Positions 48,873 to 60,879 of a stretch of 64,000 nucleotides of DNA are shown here, piece by piece. Position 1 is the stretch's first letter; each line of letters opens with the position of its first letter. The notes beneath the pieces are model-generated. The model ran no database searches. It worked only from the letters and a program-made list of their open reading frames with translations, and was not told the DNA's origin. The position numbers were made by a program, and so were the translations under genes. Source of the stretch: Whalleya microplaca (taxonomy: Eukaryota > Ascomycota > Sordariomycetes > Xylariales > Xylariaceae); contig MU385739.1 in NCBI GenBank assembly GCA_022497155.1, positions 496,001 to 560,000 of the forward strand. Direction: 5' to 3'.

Positions 48873-49083
48873 CTTGTGGTATTGATTGCAAGGTTTGTTC
48901 GTTGTTTGGACAGGGTAGTCGGCGATGGTGGGGTGTGGGAGGTGATCGGATTGTTCAGAATCTGCGGGTGTCGGCGACCATAGATATCGGGACTTGAGCA
49001 GGTGGGGGTCTAAATTCGGTGCTGGCGCAGTGGATGAGCCAAAGTAGTGAATCACGGTTGTCTTTTCTGTATTTACGGATTGT

Positions 49084-49117
49084 GGTAGGTAGCTGGGTAG
49101 GTAGCTGGGTAGGTACC
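49084..49117. repeat. GGTAGGTAGCTG tandem repeat
   Basis: Nearly three copies of a 12-bp unit of the form GGTAGGTAGCTG lie upstream of RBX1. Related TAGGTAGG repeats recur at 49,200. Confidence 0.75.
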
Positions 49118-50043
49118 TCAGGTGGCCTTCAAGGTTGTTACTGGATTATGCGGGCATCTCTCGGTAAGCTTAAGATCGAGATAATGGAAGGTACGGAATT
49201 GTAGGTAGGTAGGCAGGTACGTTAGGTAATCCAGCCACTGCCAGCCTCAGGTCAACACATGGCTGATCACCTAAGGTTAGCTAGCAGGAGGTTATAGTTA
49301 GGCAGTTAGGTAGCAGCTGTAAGTTGCCCCTCGTTCTGACCGGACGCCGATCTAACCTACCTACCACCAGGGCACCTTCCTCCCAGCCTCCTTACGATAT
49401 ACAGTTACGGTTTATACTGTGCAATTGCTGAATTCCATGTTGATACATAGAATTCAGTTTTCAATATGCCTTTCAATACTAGAAGTAGCTAGTAAAATGT
49501 AAGAACTCTATTATTTGCAGTTTTATTGCTCTTGCATATATATGTGTTCATCCATGCCTTTTTTATCCTGCCTAGTAGGTATTCACTCATCCATCCCAAA
49601 GTACGCAAGTATTTGCTACCACAACTGCCACACAGCACTCTGGCACTCACTCATCTTATTCATGATTAATGATTCCCACTGTGGACCCCCTGTCTACATA
49701 CCAGCCCAAAAAAAGCAGCAGCAGCAAGCAGCAAGCAGCAAGCAGCGGCAGCGGCACCAAGCATACATAGTCCACTGGCACTGCCACATCCGCAGGCTCC
49801 ACCCGGCTATTCCCTGGACCTAATAATTGATTTCCCACGATCCATCCAGCGTCTAATGCTTCATTCATCAACGAACAACAAATATGTACAGAACCGACCC
49901 ATTTCGGATAACTCCCACACACAAGGCTTCTTTTACTTCTTCATTCGACACAAATCCTTCGTCAACCGTCCGCCGGCCTCCCGCCTAATCATTCCCTATC
50001 CCTCCTCCTCCCTCCTCTTCTCTCCTCTACCTTCGCCGACGAC

Positions 50044-50088
50044 ACTTGACACACTTGACACACTTGACACACTAAACACACTAAACAC
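50044..50088. repeat. Five 9-bp tandem units in the leader
   Basis: Three copies of ACTTGACAC followed by two copies of ACTAAACAC, exactly in register. They lie about 200 bases before the start codon of the EDC1-like gene. Confidence 0.85.
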
Positions 50089-50290
50089 ACCTGACCGACC
50101 CAGCCACTCCTTTCACTCCTCTTCTTTATTCGCGCCCCGCATTACGTCTGTTTGGCCACACGTTCCTTGGAATCCCTCGTTGCGAAGGGTCCAGCTTGCC
50201 GCCTCAGACAGCCCGCTTGGCTTCTGCCTCATCACCCTCCCTCACCCTTCCTGCTTCCTTTCCTTAATAAGATATACATGTCACCAGAAC

Positions 50291-51538
50291 ATGAATCAAG
50301 TACCTCCCCAGAAGCACACTCCAAACCGCCGCCCGAAAGGCGGCCGGAACCGCAACAACACCCCACAACAAAAGACGTACGCCTCCGAAAATGACATTCC
50401 CAAATACAAGCCCGACCGCTCCGACAGCCCTACTACTCCGCAAAAGTCTGCTTCAGGAGGCGCGCCAACACTGCGGGCAAGCTCGACAAATCAAAAACAA
50501 CGCAACAAAAACAACAAGAAGCCCCGCAAGAATGGAAATGTATCACCGAGCCATAAAAAACGGGATCGCGACAGCCCCTCGCTTCATTCCAAGGAAGCGC
50601 CAATCCCCATATTCGCAGGCTCGACCTTTCATGCATCGCCCGCTCCATCGGCGCTGCCCATTCCGAGTTTCCTTGGTCGATCGTATCCCGATTCTCCTGC
50701 ATCGAAGGTCGACTCTCCTGGCTTCCGCAAGGCCGACTCAAGCCCAGAGCAGGAACTCTCTCCGCCTACCACTGAATCCGACGAGGCTGAGGGCAGCCCT
50801 TCCAGCCCCCCCTCTATTCCACGAACCGAGGAGTCTCCCTTAGAGTTCTTCTTCCGTGCTGACAGGGCTGAGAAGGCGAAGACCGGTCGAGCCAGCTCTA
50901 CTACTACAGACGACATTATTCTCGGCCCATTCTCGCCACCCGATGAGTCACCCAAGGAGTGCAAGACGTTCCCTAGGGCAGCGATATCCAACCCGATGCA
51001 CCGTCCAGCCCATTTCCAGCGCTCTACATCTTCGGGCATCTCCACGATCGAATTGGACGGCAATCCCGGTCAGCCAGTCGGACCGGCCTTCTCTACCCCC
51101 TATCAAGAGCGCATGCGGGCTGCTCGATCGAACCAGAGCTCTGCGCAGGCCACGCCCACCGTACCGCGAAATCAAGAGCTGAATTCTTCAGATGCTCTGA
51201 AGCGCTATCTTTTTACCGGACAATTTGGTCCCGCGTTAAGAGACCAACGACCACAGCAGCTGCCCACGCCACCTCGACAGGAGGCTCCTCGGACACTAAG
51301 CGACGGTGTTCCTCAGAAATTGCCTCAGCAGTTGCCTCAGCAGCATTCTCAGCCATTGCCTCAGGCTAAGCTACCGCGTGGCATGTTCCCTGCATCCGTT
51401 CTTACGCACAATGCATCAAACAGGCAGTCGTCAGCTCCGCCTGCGCAGCTAGCATCAGGTGGTAACGATCACAATGATCGAATTCTTGCAATGGAGGACG
51501 GCCTTCGAAGGATGCTTAAGTTGGATCCTTCGGGCTAG
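50291..51538 (+). CDS. Decapping-activator motif protein, EDC1/PNRC-like
   Basis: One exon, 415 residues, mostly disordered (Pro, Ser, Gln, Lys). The key element is at about 108-128: FAGSTFHASPAPSALPIPSF. It matches the decapping activator motif of yeast Edc1/Edc2 and vertebrate PNRC, in which a YAG/FAG-x-x-F box contacts Dcp1-Dcp2 and a following LPxPxF segment binds the Dcp1 EVH1 domain. The N-terminus is Lys/Arg/Asn-rich (KQRNKNNKKPRKN) and could bind RNA. A second conserved block is EESPLEFFFRADRAEKAK. The C-terminus is Gln-rich, then MEDGLRRMLKLDP. The role in mRNA decapping follows from the motif only. The start Met 50291 was chosen because it follows an untranslated-looking leader. Confidence 0.7.
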   Translation: MNQVPPQKHTPNRRPKGGRNRNNTPQQKTYASENDIPKYKPDRSDSPTTPQKSASGGAPTLRASSTNQKQRNKNNKKPRKNGNVSPSHKKRDRDSPSLHSKEAPIPIFAGSTFHASPAPSALPIPSFLGRSYPDSPASKVDSPGFRKADSSPEQELSPPTTESDEAEGSPSSPPSIPRTEESPLEFFFRADRAEKAKTGRASSTTTDDIILGPFSPPDESPKECKTFPRAAISNPMHRPAHFQRSTSSGISTIELDGNPGQPVGPAFSTPYQERMRAARSNQSSAQATPTVPRNQELNSSDALKRYLFTGQFGPALRDQRPQQLPTPPRQEAPRTLSDGVPQKLPQQLPQQHSQPLPQAKLPRGMFPASVLTHNASNRQSSAPPAQLASGGNDHNDRILAMEDGLRRMLKLDPSG

Positions 51539-52905
51539 TCCGTTCCATATGTCCATCCCACCAACTTTTCTTTGTGGATTGAGGCGTCGGCATGGTATTA
51601 CAGGCGTTATTCAGGTGGATACAGGGTTTCCTACCAGTATCACATTGGCTACTGCCACTACCGTGCTTGCTCTACTTTCTCTTTGCTTTCAGGTCCCGCA
51701 TCCTGTTGGAGCCGGTTTATATTCTAGAAAACGGAGTTCGATGAACTATGATACTCACGGCTGGTCTGGTCGCGCATTTCGGACATCTACCCAGCGTTTT
51801 GGGCTGGTATATTCTAGAGGTTGCATTCTTGTCTCTACTTTCACTCGATAATGTATTACGACATATGAGGCTTGGCCCTTGTTAGGTGTCGAGCTTAGCA
51901 CAATGGTTGAGGCGTCGGCTGTTTGGGCATCATCCGCCCTCGGGACTTTCGTCCTCGGTTCTGGACTGTCCGAAAGTTGATGTTTCTCAACGGGTGTGGC
52001 TCGTCGGGATGGGGCATCTGGTCTGGGAGGTGGTTTCGGATTCTAGACGGAAATGGAAAGCAAAGCATCACACACCTTTGGTGTTCAAGGCGACTGGAAA
52101 GGGTTCGGTACGAAGGGATGGCTCAACTTCGGATGGTTCTGTCTCGTAGCATCTACGAGCTTATGACTCGGATATCCAAGGGCGTCTTTGGTTTGACGGG
52201 GCGGCCGCAGTTGATTATGAGACTTGCTCATGATGTTTGAGCATCTATATGGTGGATGCCCCAGTGGGGGCGAGAGAAGGGGAACAGAGAAAAAGAAAAC
52301 GAAAAGGAAAACTGATAAAAACATTTTCTGGTGATATATCACAGCACTTGGTCCCGAGTTCTCACTGTAGACCTTATGCAGTTAATACAACAGGCCTAAT
52401 GGTCTAATATATCATCAAACATATCGTCTCACACCTAATGCCATTTCACTATAAGCTAACTTCCGAGGTTGAACTGACTACATAACCAGACTGCCCATGT
52501 AATAAATCTATCATAGCTCGATTTGACCCTACTGACGGAGTATAATCGCAAGAAGACTAAATACTAGAGACACAATGAAATAATCGCTAGATACAGCTTT
52601 AGATTCCGTATTCAAACATGCAGAGGGTAAATCCAATTGCTATTTATGTACTGTTCTTTTAAAACGAGGGACAAAGATGTTGCTCAGGAGTGCTTACAGA
52701 GCTACCCAGATAGCTACAGTGACATCACCGTTCGTTCTCGGGGTATCCACGGAAACTGCCCCCACGTGATCTGGTGCATGGTTCGTGTTCCCCTGACCGC
52801 GTACATCCAACGCTCACCATATCCATCTCCAACGACAACTTCCTTCGATCGCACAATCCCTCTACCTTTTTCTTATCTGCGCTAAGACCCGCGTAAGGAA
52901 ACACC
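51539..52905. other. Intergenic
   Basis: About 1.4 kb holding the 3' UTR of the EDC1-like gene and the TDP1 promoter. Frames at 51459-52240 are shadows or chance; a tRNA-like string near 51,893 lacks a T arm. Confidence 0.55.
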
Positions 52906-55208
52906 ATGGACGCCGCCGATCCATTCAACGGCGACGAAGACGCCGCGCTGCGCTACGCAATCGCACTCTCCCTGCAAGAGGCCGGCACCGCTTCCTCGGC
53001 CGAGAAGCCTGTCATCGAGCTGAGCTCGGACGAAGAGGAAGAGGATCTGGACCGGGGACCTGCGTATCCGCCTATTCGTAAGGGACAGCCTGAGAAAGGT
53101 CCGGCGAAGGACGTCCCGGAGCCCGCGAGGGCGAAATCTCCCGCATCAGTTGGTGGTGGGCTCGCGGCTCTCGGACTGGACAGGAAGAAGATGGAGGAAG
53201 AGCGGCTTGCACGGCTGGGCAAGCGGAAGGCGCCGGAATCGGAATCTGAGCAGGGCAGTAGTCCGGGTCGGCGACGGAGGCCGAGACTCGATGGCGGCGC
53301 GGAGAAGGCTGTGTCCGCGGTTCAGGCCAGTTCGGCTGCTGCTACTCAGGGCAATGTACGAGGACTGCCCTATCCCAAGGGCGTGGTGAAAAAGACGTGG
53401 GCTTCGGGCCTTCCGCGCGAGGGCGACGATATAACCATCGAGGAGGTGCTGCAGAAGGACGAGCTTGAGCTCGCGGTGATTAGCTCGTATCAGTGGGATG
53501 AGGATTGGATGGTGAAGAAGATTGATATGGCTAAGACTAAGGTTGTCTGTGAGTTGCCTCGATGCCCTTATTCTTTATTTGGAAGGTTTCTGGAGTGTTG
53601 AGATATTAAGTTTAGAGGAATGGCTAACTCGATATTTACAGTGATTGCCTTTGCGGCGGACGAAGCGCAGGTAACTATGACCCAGCCAACTATCAGGGTT
53701 TTAGACTTCATAGAACGACGAAGCTAATCAGACTACGCGGCTAACAGCAGGATCAAATGGAGGCCAATGTGCCGCCTGGTCGGATCAGATTCTGTTTTCC
53801 GCCTATGCTACCAATGGGCAGTATGCATTCAAAATTGCAATTATTAAAGTATCCCAAGTATCTGAGAATAGTTGTGCCAAGCGGAAATTTCGTGCCCTAC
53901 GATGTAAGGCTTTTCTAACTCGATTCGTCTATAGATGGCGTGCCATATGATTACTGACTGCAGACCTTCTAGTGGGGAGAACCGGGTGTTATAGAGAATA
54001 TAGTATTCCTTGTCGACCTGCCTCGAATAGAAGATCCAGAGCTACGGTCAGCCAACAGACTTAATTCCTTCGGCGAGGAACTTTGCTATTTTCTTCGCGC
54101 CCAGGGATTGGAAGAGAGTTTAGTCAACAGCCTTGCAAACTATGACTTTTCGGGAACAGATAGTTACAGATTTGTCCATTCGATGTAAGATTTGACAATA
54201 ACCCGCAACTCTCTTGATATCTTATGCTTTCTACTAACATGCACAAAGCGGAACATCGCACGTGGGCGACAGTTGGCAGCGAACAGGTAAACTTCTATCT
54301 TTTTTTAAAAAAAATTTTTGCTTTAAAGAAGACTTTATATTGATTGATTGTCATTAGGGTATTGCGGCCTCGGTCGAGCTGTTACGTCGCTTGGTCTGAA
54401 CACCACGGCAGACATCGATATAGATTTAGCGGTTTCATCGCTCGGCGCGCTAAACATGGACTTGGTGACTGCAATATACTACGCGGCTCAAGGTGATTTC
54501 ATTTGCCCCATTGGGTAAAAATCTGCTCAGCTAACTGGCATAGGGGACAATGGACTGAAAGAATATGCAAAGAGAGCATCGAAAAGCAATAAGACCAAGT
54601 TGTCAACAGATGCTGCTGCAGCAGTCTTTAGAGACAAATTTCGCATTTACTTCCCGTCTCGTGACACTGTAATACATAGCCGTGGTGGGAAGAACGTGAG
54701 TTTAAGCTTATCGCGATTAGTAACAAACCGTTGACGAAAACGTGGTTAGGCTGCTGGCACCATTTCTGCTCAGGCAAAGTGGTGGGATTCTGCAACGTTC
54801 CCTCGAGAGCTAGTCTGCGATAGCAAAAGCGTGAGACCGGGACTTCTTCTGCACAGCAAGATTATGATAGTCTCCCACTCTCACTCTGGAAAAACGACAG
54901 CTGCATACGCTTATGTCGGGAGTGCAAATTTGTCAGAGAGTGCCTGGTAAGTGGTATTTGCTCTTCGTATATACTGAAATGATCATTTTAACTAATCCGG
55001 GACTCGAATGGCCAGGGGGCGGCTAGTCAGGGAAAAGGGGACGGGCAACCCAAAACTTACATGCCGGAATTGGGAATGTGGAGTCCTCGTTACGAGCTTA
55101 TCTGGTCTAGCAGACTTTCGAAGCACTGTTCCAATCCCCATGAAAATGCCTGGCGAGAAATACGGCGCAACTCAATCGAAACGGCCTTGGCTATTCCACG
55201 AAGGCTGA
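52906..55208 (+). CDS. TDP1: Tyrosyl-DNA phosphodiesterase 1
   Basis: The model has nine exons: join(52906..53548, 53642..53670, 53751..53903, 53973..54184, 54249..54286, 54358..54492, 54544..54695, 54750..54946, 55016..55208), 583 residues. TDP1 hydrolyses 3'-phosphotyrosyl bonds left by trapped topoisomerase I. Both HKD half-sites are present: MHSKLQLLKYPKY with H250, K252 and N270, and LLHSKIMIV with H489 and K491, then VGSANLSESAWG with N514. A ubiquitin-interacting motif (DEDAALRYAIALSLQEAG, about 10-27) precedes a disordered linker (30-165); that N-terminal UIM is also known in other fungal TDP1 proteins. Every junction restores a conserved segment, for example PYD-WGEPGVIENIV and HSI-GTSHVGDSW. 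The gene appears intact. Confidence 0.93.
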
Positions 55209-58200
55209 CATCCAAGCACTCTCTGGCGCTTTCGGCCTGTTCTGAGACGCTACCGTAAGTATGTAAGCAATCAATGGATAAAACCTCGGCAAACTAGTGG
55301 CGAAATGGCTGTTCTCTTCGGTATCAGAGTCGTCCTATACATAGTAATGCCGAACGCTCTGCATTAGTTGTTCTTATGTGCTTCGATGGACACGGAGAAC
55401 GGTTTTCTCGGCCGACGAAGCTTCACTCCTGCATAGTAGATCACTCGGATCTCAAATAGGATACCAACCAACCTCGGGGCCCACTTGATTGCGAGGCCTT
55501 TGTTAAAGGCTTAGCCTTAAGGAGTCAGGACTGCGTCGCCGTACATTCTACCCCCGGACCGACTCTTCATAGACCCTAGTCTAGATTAGCAGCAACTTGA
55601 GAGAGTCGGTCTTGCATGTGCACCCAACAGCCAGCTGGCCAGCACGTCATTGGCTGTGGCACCCAGAATGGCCATAGCTTGCCCCAAGGCTACCATCTCA
55701 AGCATTGATTCGCCCCTCGAGCTGCATTGAAGTGTGAACCCACGTTTCAACATACGAGTGATGTACATACTAAACAATTTCAGAACTTCGTCGAGGAGAA
55801 ACTCAAATCGCATAAATATTTATCTGTATCATCTCCGTACAACTCCAGGAGAAGACGTCAAGATTCACATGCAAAATTTGTCCGACTGGAGGCTGAAACG
55901 CAGGGTATCCCTATGTTGTGTTACCAACAATTAAGGTTTGCGGTAACCGTCGGTGTTCTCCGCATCGTGTGTGGAGATAGTCGTTGTACTATTAAGCATG
56001 GAAAATGTGACACATATACCCATATGGGAGCTCTCAGGCTGGATACCTATTGACGGGGATATTTTCTGTATATACGCCCCTAAGCCACACCACACCACGG
56101 CCTGCCATGGATAGCGTACTATCCTTTTTTACGTGATCAGGACCTTCGTTACCGAGTTCTTATTTCGGGTTGAATAGCATAGATAGCTCTGAGGCTTAAG
56201 AAACAAGCTACCCATGGCCAAATTAGGCTGGTGTGGATTCCATGGGTAGCTCTACTATAGTATGTGTGACAATATCAGTAGACCTACTGAGCTTTTACCG
56301 CAATTGCTGTACGGCTGCTCACCGCAGGCTTGCTTCAGAACGTCAGATAACTTGGAATTGTTAAGCCAAGTCATTTTTAGACTCGGCGACGTCCCCGTTA
56401 TCCCCGAATCCGCAAAGGTCAATATCTCAACTCTCTTCATGATCAAATGGAATATACGTGTTTGCAATCATGTAAAGACCTGTCATATACCTGAAGCTGA
56501 ATTCCATATAGTAGAGATTAACGGCCAGTAGGGCCCACCGGCCAATATAATCGTTGATTGAGACCAAATAAGGGCTGCTTAGCAAATCCTATTGGTAGTA
56601 GTTGCCACACACGGAGAAATCGCTTTCTCCTATGAACATACCTAGTACTGTGTAAATGTCCAAGCCTTCCATTGCGCATGCACAGGGTTGCATTATGCCC
56701 TGACACGTGCAATTGACAAGGACTAGAGTCTAGAAGATGGACCAAGCTCGTCACGAATTTCCCTACTTAGGTTAACAAGGTTTATTCCGTTTTATTTCGG
56801 TACATGGTCCATCCCGGTGGTCAAATCAATTGGAGCTCGACAGCCACTAGATTATCGATCTGTCTCACAAAATTATCCTATCAGCCACGCTCCCTGCAGG
56901 CTCTTCCACTACCAAGGTACCCACCAGCATTGTTTTGGGGGAACTACGATCCCATCTTTAAACAAAGGTCCCTCCTGATCTTAGCCCGCGGAGCTTTCTC
57001 CCTAGTTCCCTCAATTGCCGAGCGAGTTAGGTAGGGCGTCTCGTTGTAAGAAATAAGTATGAAATTGATTGCAAAAGGGGGCCCGAAGGATTCCCGCTCT
57101 CCTATAATGTGGATATACGTTGATTATGTCTAACACTCCAAAGCACTCATGTGCTCCAAGGCTGCCATGAAGACTAATCCTCAGATAAACCTTATGAGGG
57201 TTCCATTGGGTGAAGAAGCTTTCAGCCTATCCAGGGCTGACAGGGGGGAGACTCCATTTTAAGAACGATGCTAGAGATGTGTCCCATGGGGATGCGCGCA
57301 GGTAAGGCACAAGCACGAGTCGGTAAAGACTATGATCGCAGCATCGATCAAACTATCGATCAAAGGTTAACACTAATATACATCTGACAGCAACTCCTGA
57401 GTAAGTTAAAAAAGAATGGACTCAGGGTTCCTTATGAAATACCAATGAATAGGTACCTATAGTCTCTATACACGGGGATGTGGTGTACATCCCGATGCTG
57501 AAGGACTAATAATAAGAAGGAGCTTGGGGACGTCTCCATTAGAGCTACAACACCAGGTTCGCCATGTAACATAGGTATGTATTAGCTAAGACACTTCCTG
57601 CGACTAAAAAGAATCTGGGGTCCTTCTTTGTATTTCTATTCTCTATATGTCGAAATACAGTTGGTCAGAAAACATACCAAGCGGTGCTTAGTGTGCAAGT
57701 CACAGATTCCGTTGGGAAGGACGGTACTGGGATTACATACGCTAATTAGTAGCTACTAATCCACAGTTCTGTGACGAGAAAGCCATGGATATTAAAATGA
57801 TCTCTTGCACAGGTACTATGTAGTTCCTGTTCGTTAAGCACTTGATCTCACTTGCGTAGCTGAAATAACATCGCTAGCATTACCTTTCCAATTAACGAGA
57901 CAGGATATGGCAATCCTTCGTATGTAAGCAAGGCTATGCCAGGAAGTGCCAGGAAGTGCCGGCGGGACGGTTTTATCGACCTCGTGAACTCCCAAACAGC
58001 TACCAGTCCCAACAAATCACAATCATTTCGTCGTTTAAGGAAGAAAAATCTGTATCTGCATAGATTAGACGGCAAGGACCAGGCAGGAAATTGATGAATG
58101 GCCTATTCCTGTTCAAGTCTTGGGGTTAGTCACTAACGATCCCCTCGTTACCTCATTATTCACTATGTAGATAGGCCTAGACGAGCTTGCACTTAGGTTT

Positions 58201-60879
58201 CTCTTCATCATCATCATCAGTCGATGTAGCTTAAACGACTGCCTTAGTAACACCGAATAGATCCGAGTCCCTTCGCCTCATCCTATCATTCAACGCCACA
58301 ATTACACAACGCGAGAGACAGTAGCTTAGCTTTTATAGTATAAATGAATTTTGGTGTAACTATCGACCAACAGACTTACGATAACAACAGCAGCATAGCA
58401 TGATACAAAGGGATCTACTACAGCTTAAGAGCGCAAACCAGCGCATATATGTGGTTTCCTCTCGGCTATGTTCAAAGACACTAAACCACACGTGAACATA
58501 TCTTTCTACCACTACCCAGATGCTCTTTAGCCCTTGCATTTTGGTTTTTTTTTTTCTCGGTCAGTCGTCCACAGATAACCAGTGCGGCCCCAGGACGTCA
58601 CCCCTTAATGTGAGTCGTCCCATGGTGTAGGTACTAGGCTAGATGCTCTATTCTAGAGTAGCCACGAGACATTCATAACATTTACGTAGAGGAAGAGGCG
58701 TAAGCAGAGGAATTCAGATAAATTATAAATCGTGAAAGACATTGTCAGAAGTCGAAAAGGAAGGGAGGCAAAGAAGGTAACGCAGGTGAAGGTCTGACCA
58801 TTGGACGGCTTAGCTACCGTCTTGAAGGTTCCTTATTAGTCGTAGCCACGGCCTTGGCTAAGTAGCACTATGTCACCTAGCTGGGTGGAAAGTGGGCAGC
58901 TAAAAGTTCATACATAGAAGTACATACATATATGTATGTAGGGCGCGTAGGTCTTCGAGACCGCTATTGCTAGCGTTGCCACTGGAGGGAAGAAATAAGC
59001 AGAGCTCAACGGCGTTAAGAGGAGGAGATGGTGGTGGTGGTAGCTAAGCCTGGTAGCTTCCGAGGCAATGTGTACATCCTATCCAAGGCCCACTTGCGGC
59101 TTCTTCTATGTATCTCTCCATGAACTGCGCATACATGAGGTAGGCACTACTTACACACGAACGCAGCCAACTACTATAGCACACTCCAGTAGGCATGGCC
59201 CGGGTACGTTTTCTACCTTAGGTAATGCTCAACGCATGAGGAGGTAGGTACCTACCCAGGTATGATACCTATGTATCGATGCCCAGGTGCAGCATCACCA
59301 ATAAATACCTACCTTTCTCCTGCCATGCCTTCCACCTGCTTTTCCTATTTTGATCAAACGACTGAAAAGCACTGTGGTCCTCGCTACCTTAATTTAGTAC
59401 GTAAACCTACTCCTTCAACTCTTCCCGTCTCTCCCACACATCCATGCAGGTACAAGCCATCTCCCGGAACCCAAGAACTTGGCTGTCAACTCCATCACTT
59501 GCACCACGATACTCTCTACTCTGCTATACTATAACTTACATTGTTCTCCCTACGCCTGGACCCTCAGCATTGAAGTTAATCGGTGGCCCTCGTCTATTTC
59601 CTGTCAGTTTTGACAGTAGACACGGCAGACTACATACTTCTTCTAGCACCAGCACATAGTTTCACTCTTCGACTTCCCTTCTGACCATAGCTTTTCAGCA
59701 ACATCACCGTCTTTCTTGGGCCAGTCGGTCTCTCTTGGCCAACCTCAAGCTGGAAAATCTTCGGCGCTTGATTACCTGAGCAAACACGTCGCCCTCTTCA
59801 TCCGTCTTGCTACCCTGGGTGCCACCACCCAGCCAGAGCAGCTTCGTAGGAGCTTCGTCACCTAAGTCCACGGCTTTCCTAGTCCACGCCTGCGAAAACC
59901 CCCGCTCCAGTACGCTAGCAAAGGACTCACCATCACATACACACCAGATCGGAGTCCGTCTACCCTACCTCCTGGATCTCTGAAAGCTTAAAGACGGCTG
60001 TGGCGCTACTCGAGCTAGCCACCATTAGATTTGAGCAAGTACACCTGCGTGTACATATCTGTATGTACTGTATTCTATGAGGCAGTCTTCAACTCTTCAA
60101 CTCAACAGCACTACCGCAATATTCTCTGCCCAAAGTGCCACCAAAGCCAACGGGCGGAACGCAAAACTGGTAGGGGTACTGCGAAATCCAACCATCATAC
60201 GTACCGTACGTACCGAACCAAAATAAGGTTCGCTCGGCCCTGGGAAAAGTTGAACCTCGATCTGGTCTAGCACCGGCTCCTCTCCTAAGGGTTCTTTCTC
60301 ATCCTCTATCTCTCTAGTTCGTCTAGATCACGAGGCGCGAGCCATAAGCCATCCGGCACCAGCTCATTATTCAAATCGCTTGTGCAATCGCCTGTGCGCT
60401 GCGAAGTCACCCCTACCGAGTTATAAGAACCATCAAGCCCCCCGGGATTTAAATTCAAAGATCTTCCACGCTCTCGAATACTCATCTGTAAAATTAGAAA
60501 CTGTCGACCGACACACCAAGGTATGTTTTAATGTTTTTGTCACGGCTGTCATCAAGCTGACTTTACACTCCAGTCTGCGTTTCACGCCAAGGTGGTTGAC
60601 TTCGACGGAGCAGCACCTTATTTTCCCTTTAATGACTGGGACCTGATGTGAAGTAGTAGTTGTTGTCCCTTCTGGATTAACTATTTTCTACACTCGGGTG
60701 CCCTGAACCTACCCAGATGCTAGGAAATCTCTGTTAGATACAGTTTGCGCCGTTCGATAACTATCCTAGCTGTCCATCAACGAGCTTCTCGTCGCTCAAG
60801 TCATCTCTACCTTTACTCTACAGATCACACCTATCATAATTGACAGATTCAGAGCCTGAATATCTTCCCCTGAGACATA
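55209..60879. other. Gene-free region upstream of the WOPR regulator
   Basis: About 5.7 kb between TDP1 and the WOPR start codon with no recognisable gene on either strand. Frames at 55727-56053 and 56262-56531 are short and unremarkable. The last 1.6 kb (from about 59,260) is C/T-rich and looks like a long transcribed leader with several short uORFs. A 20-bp perfect palindrome lies at 58921-58940. WOR1-type genes are known for very long upstream regulatory regions, so this stretch is probably promoter and 5' UTR. Confidence 0.6.
58921..58940. repeat. 20-bp perfect palindrome
   Basis: The sequence TACATACATATATGTATGTA reads the same on both strands. It lies about 1.9 kb before the WOPR start codon. 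It could be a dimeric factor site or just AT-rich simple sequence. Confidence 0.8.

Larger units (their letters stand above)
48873..50290. other. Intergenic / divergent promoters and long leader of the EDC1-like gene
   Basis: About 1.4 kb. It has TAGGTAGC-type repeats (49084-49117), a CAGCAAG run near 49,720-49,750, and a C/T-rich leader with 9-bp repeats (50044-50088). The frame of the next gene is open back to 49856 but reads as low-complexity leader. Confidence 0.55.

Noticed and set aside
49856..50290. In-frame N-terminal extension of the EDC1-like protein
   Set aside because: The extension consists of leader-like C/T repeats (LDTLDTLDTLNTLNT) and no conserved motif; the Met at 50291 is the more likely start.
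51890..51950. tRNA-like string TAGCACAATGGTTGAGGC
   Set aside because: It resembles a D-arm/A-box, but no anticodon stem, no GGTTCRANNCC T-arm and no acceptor pairing follow.
55727..56531. Short ORFs downstream of TDP1
   Set aside because: Open but short, without motifs or splice-linked partners; may be chance or old remnants.
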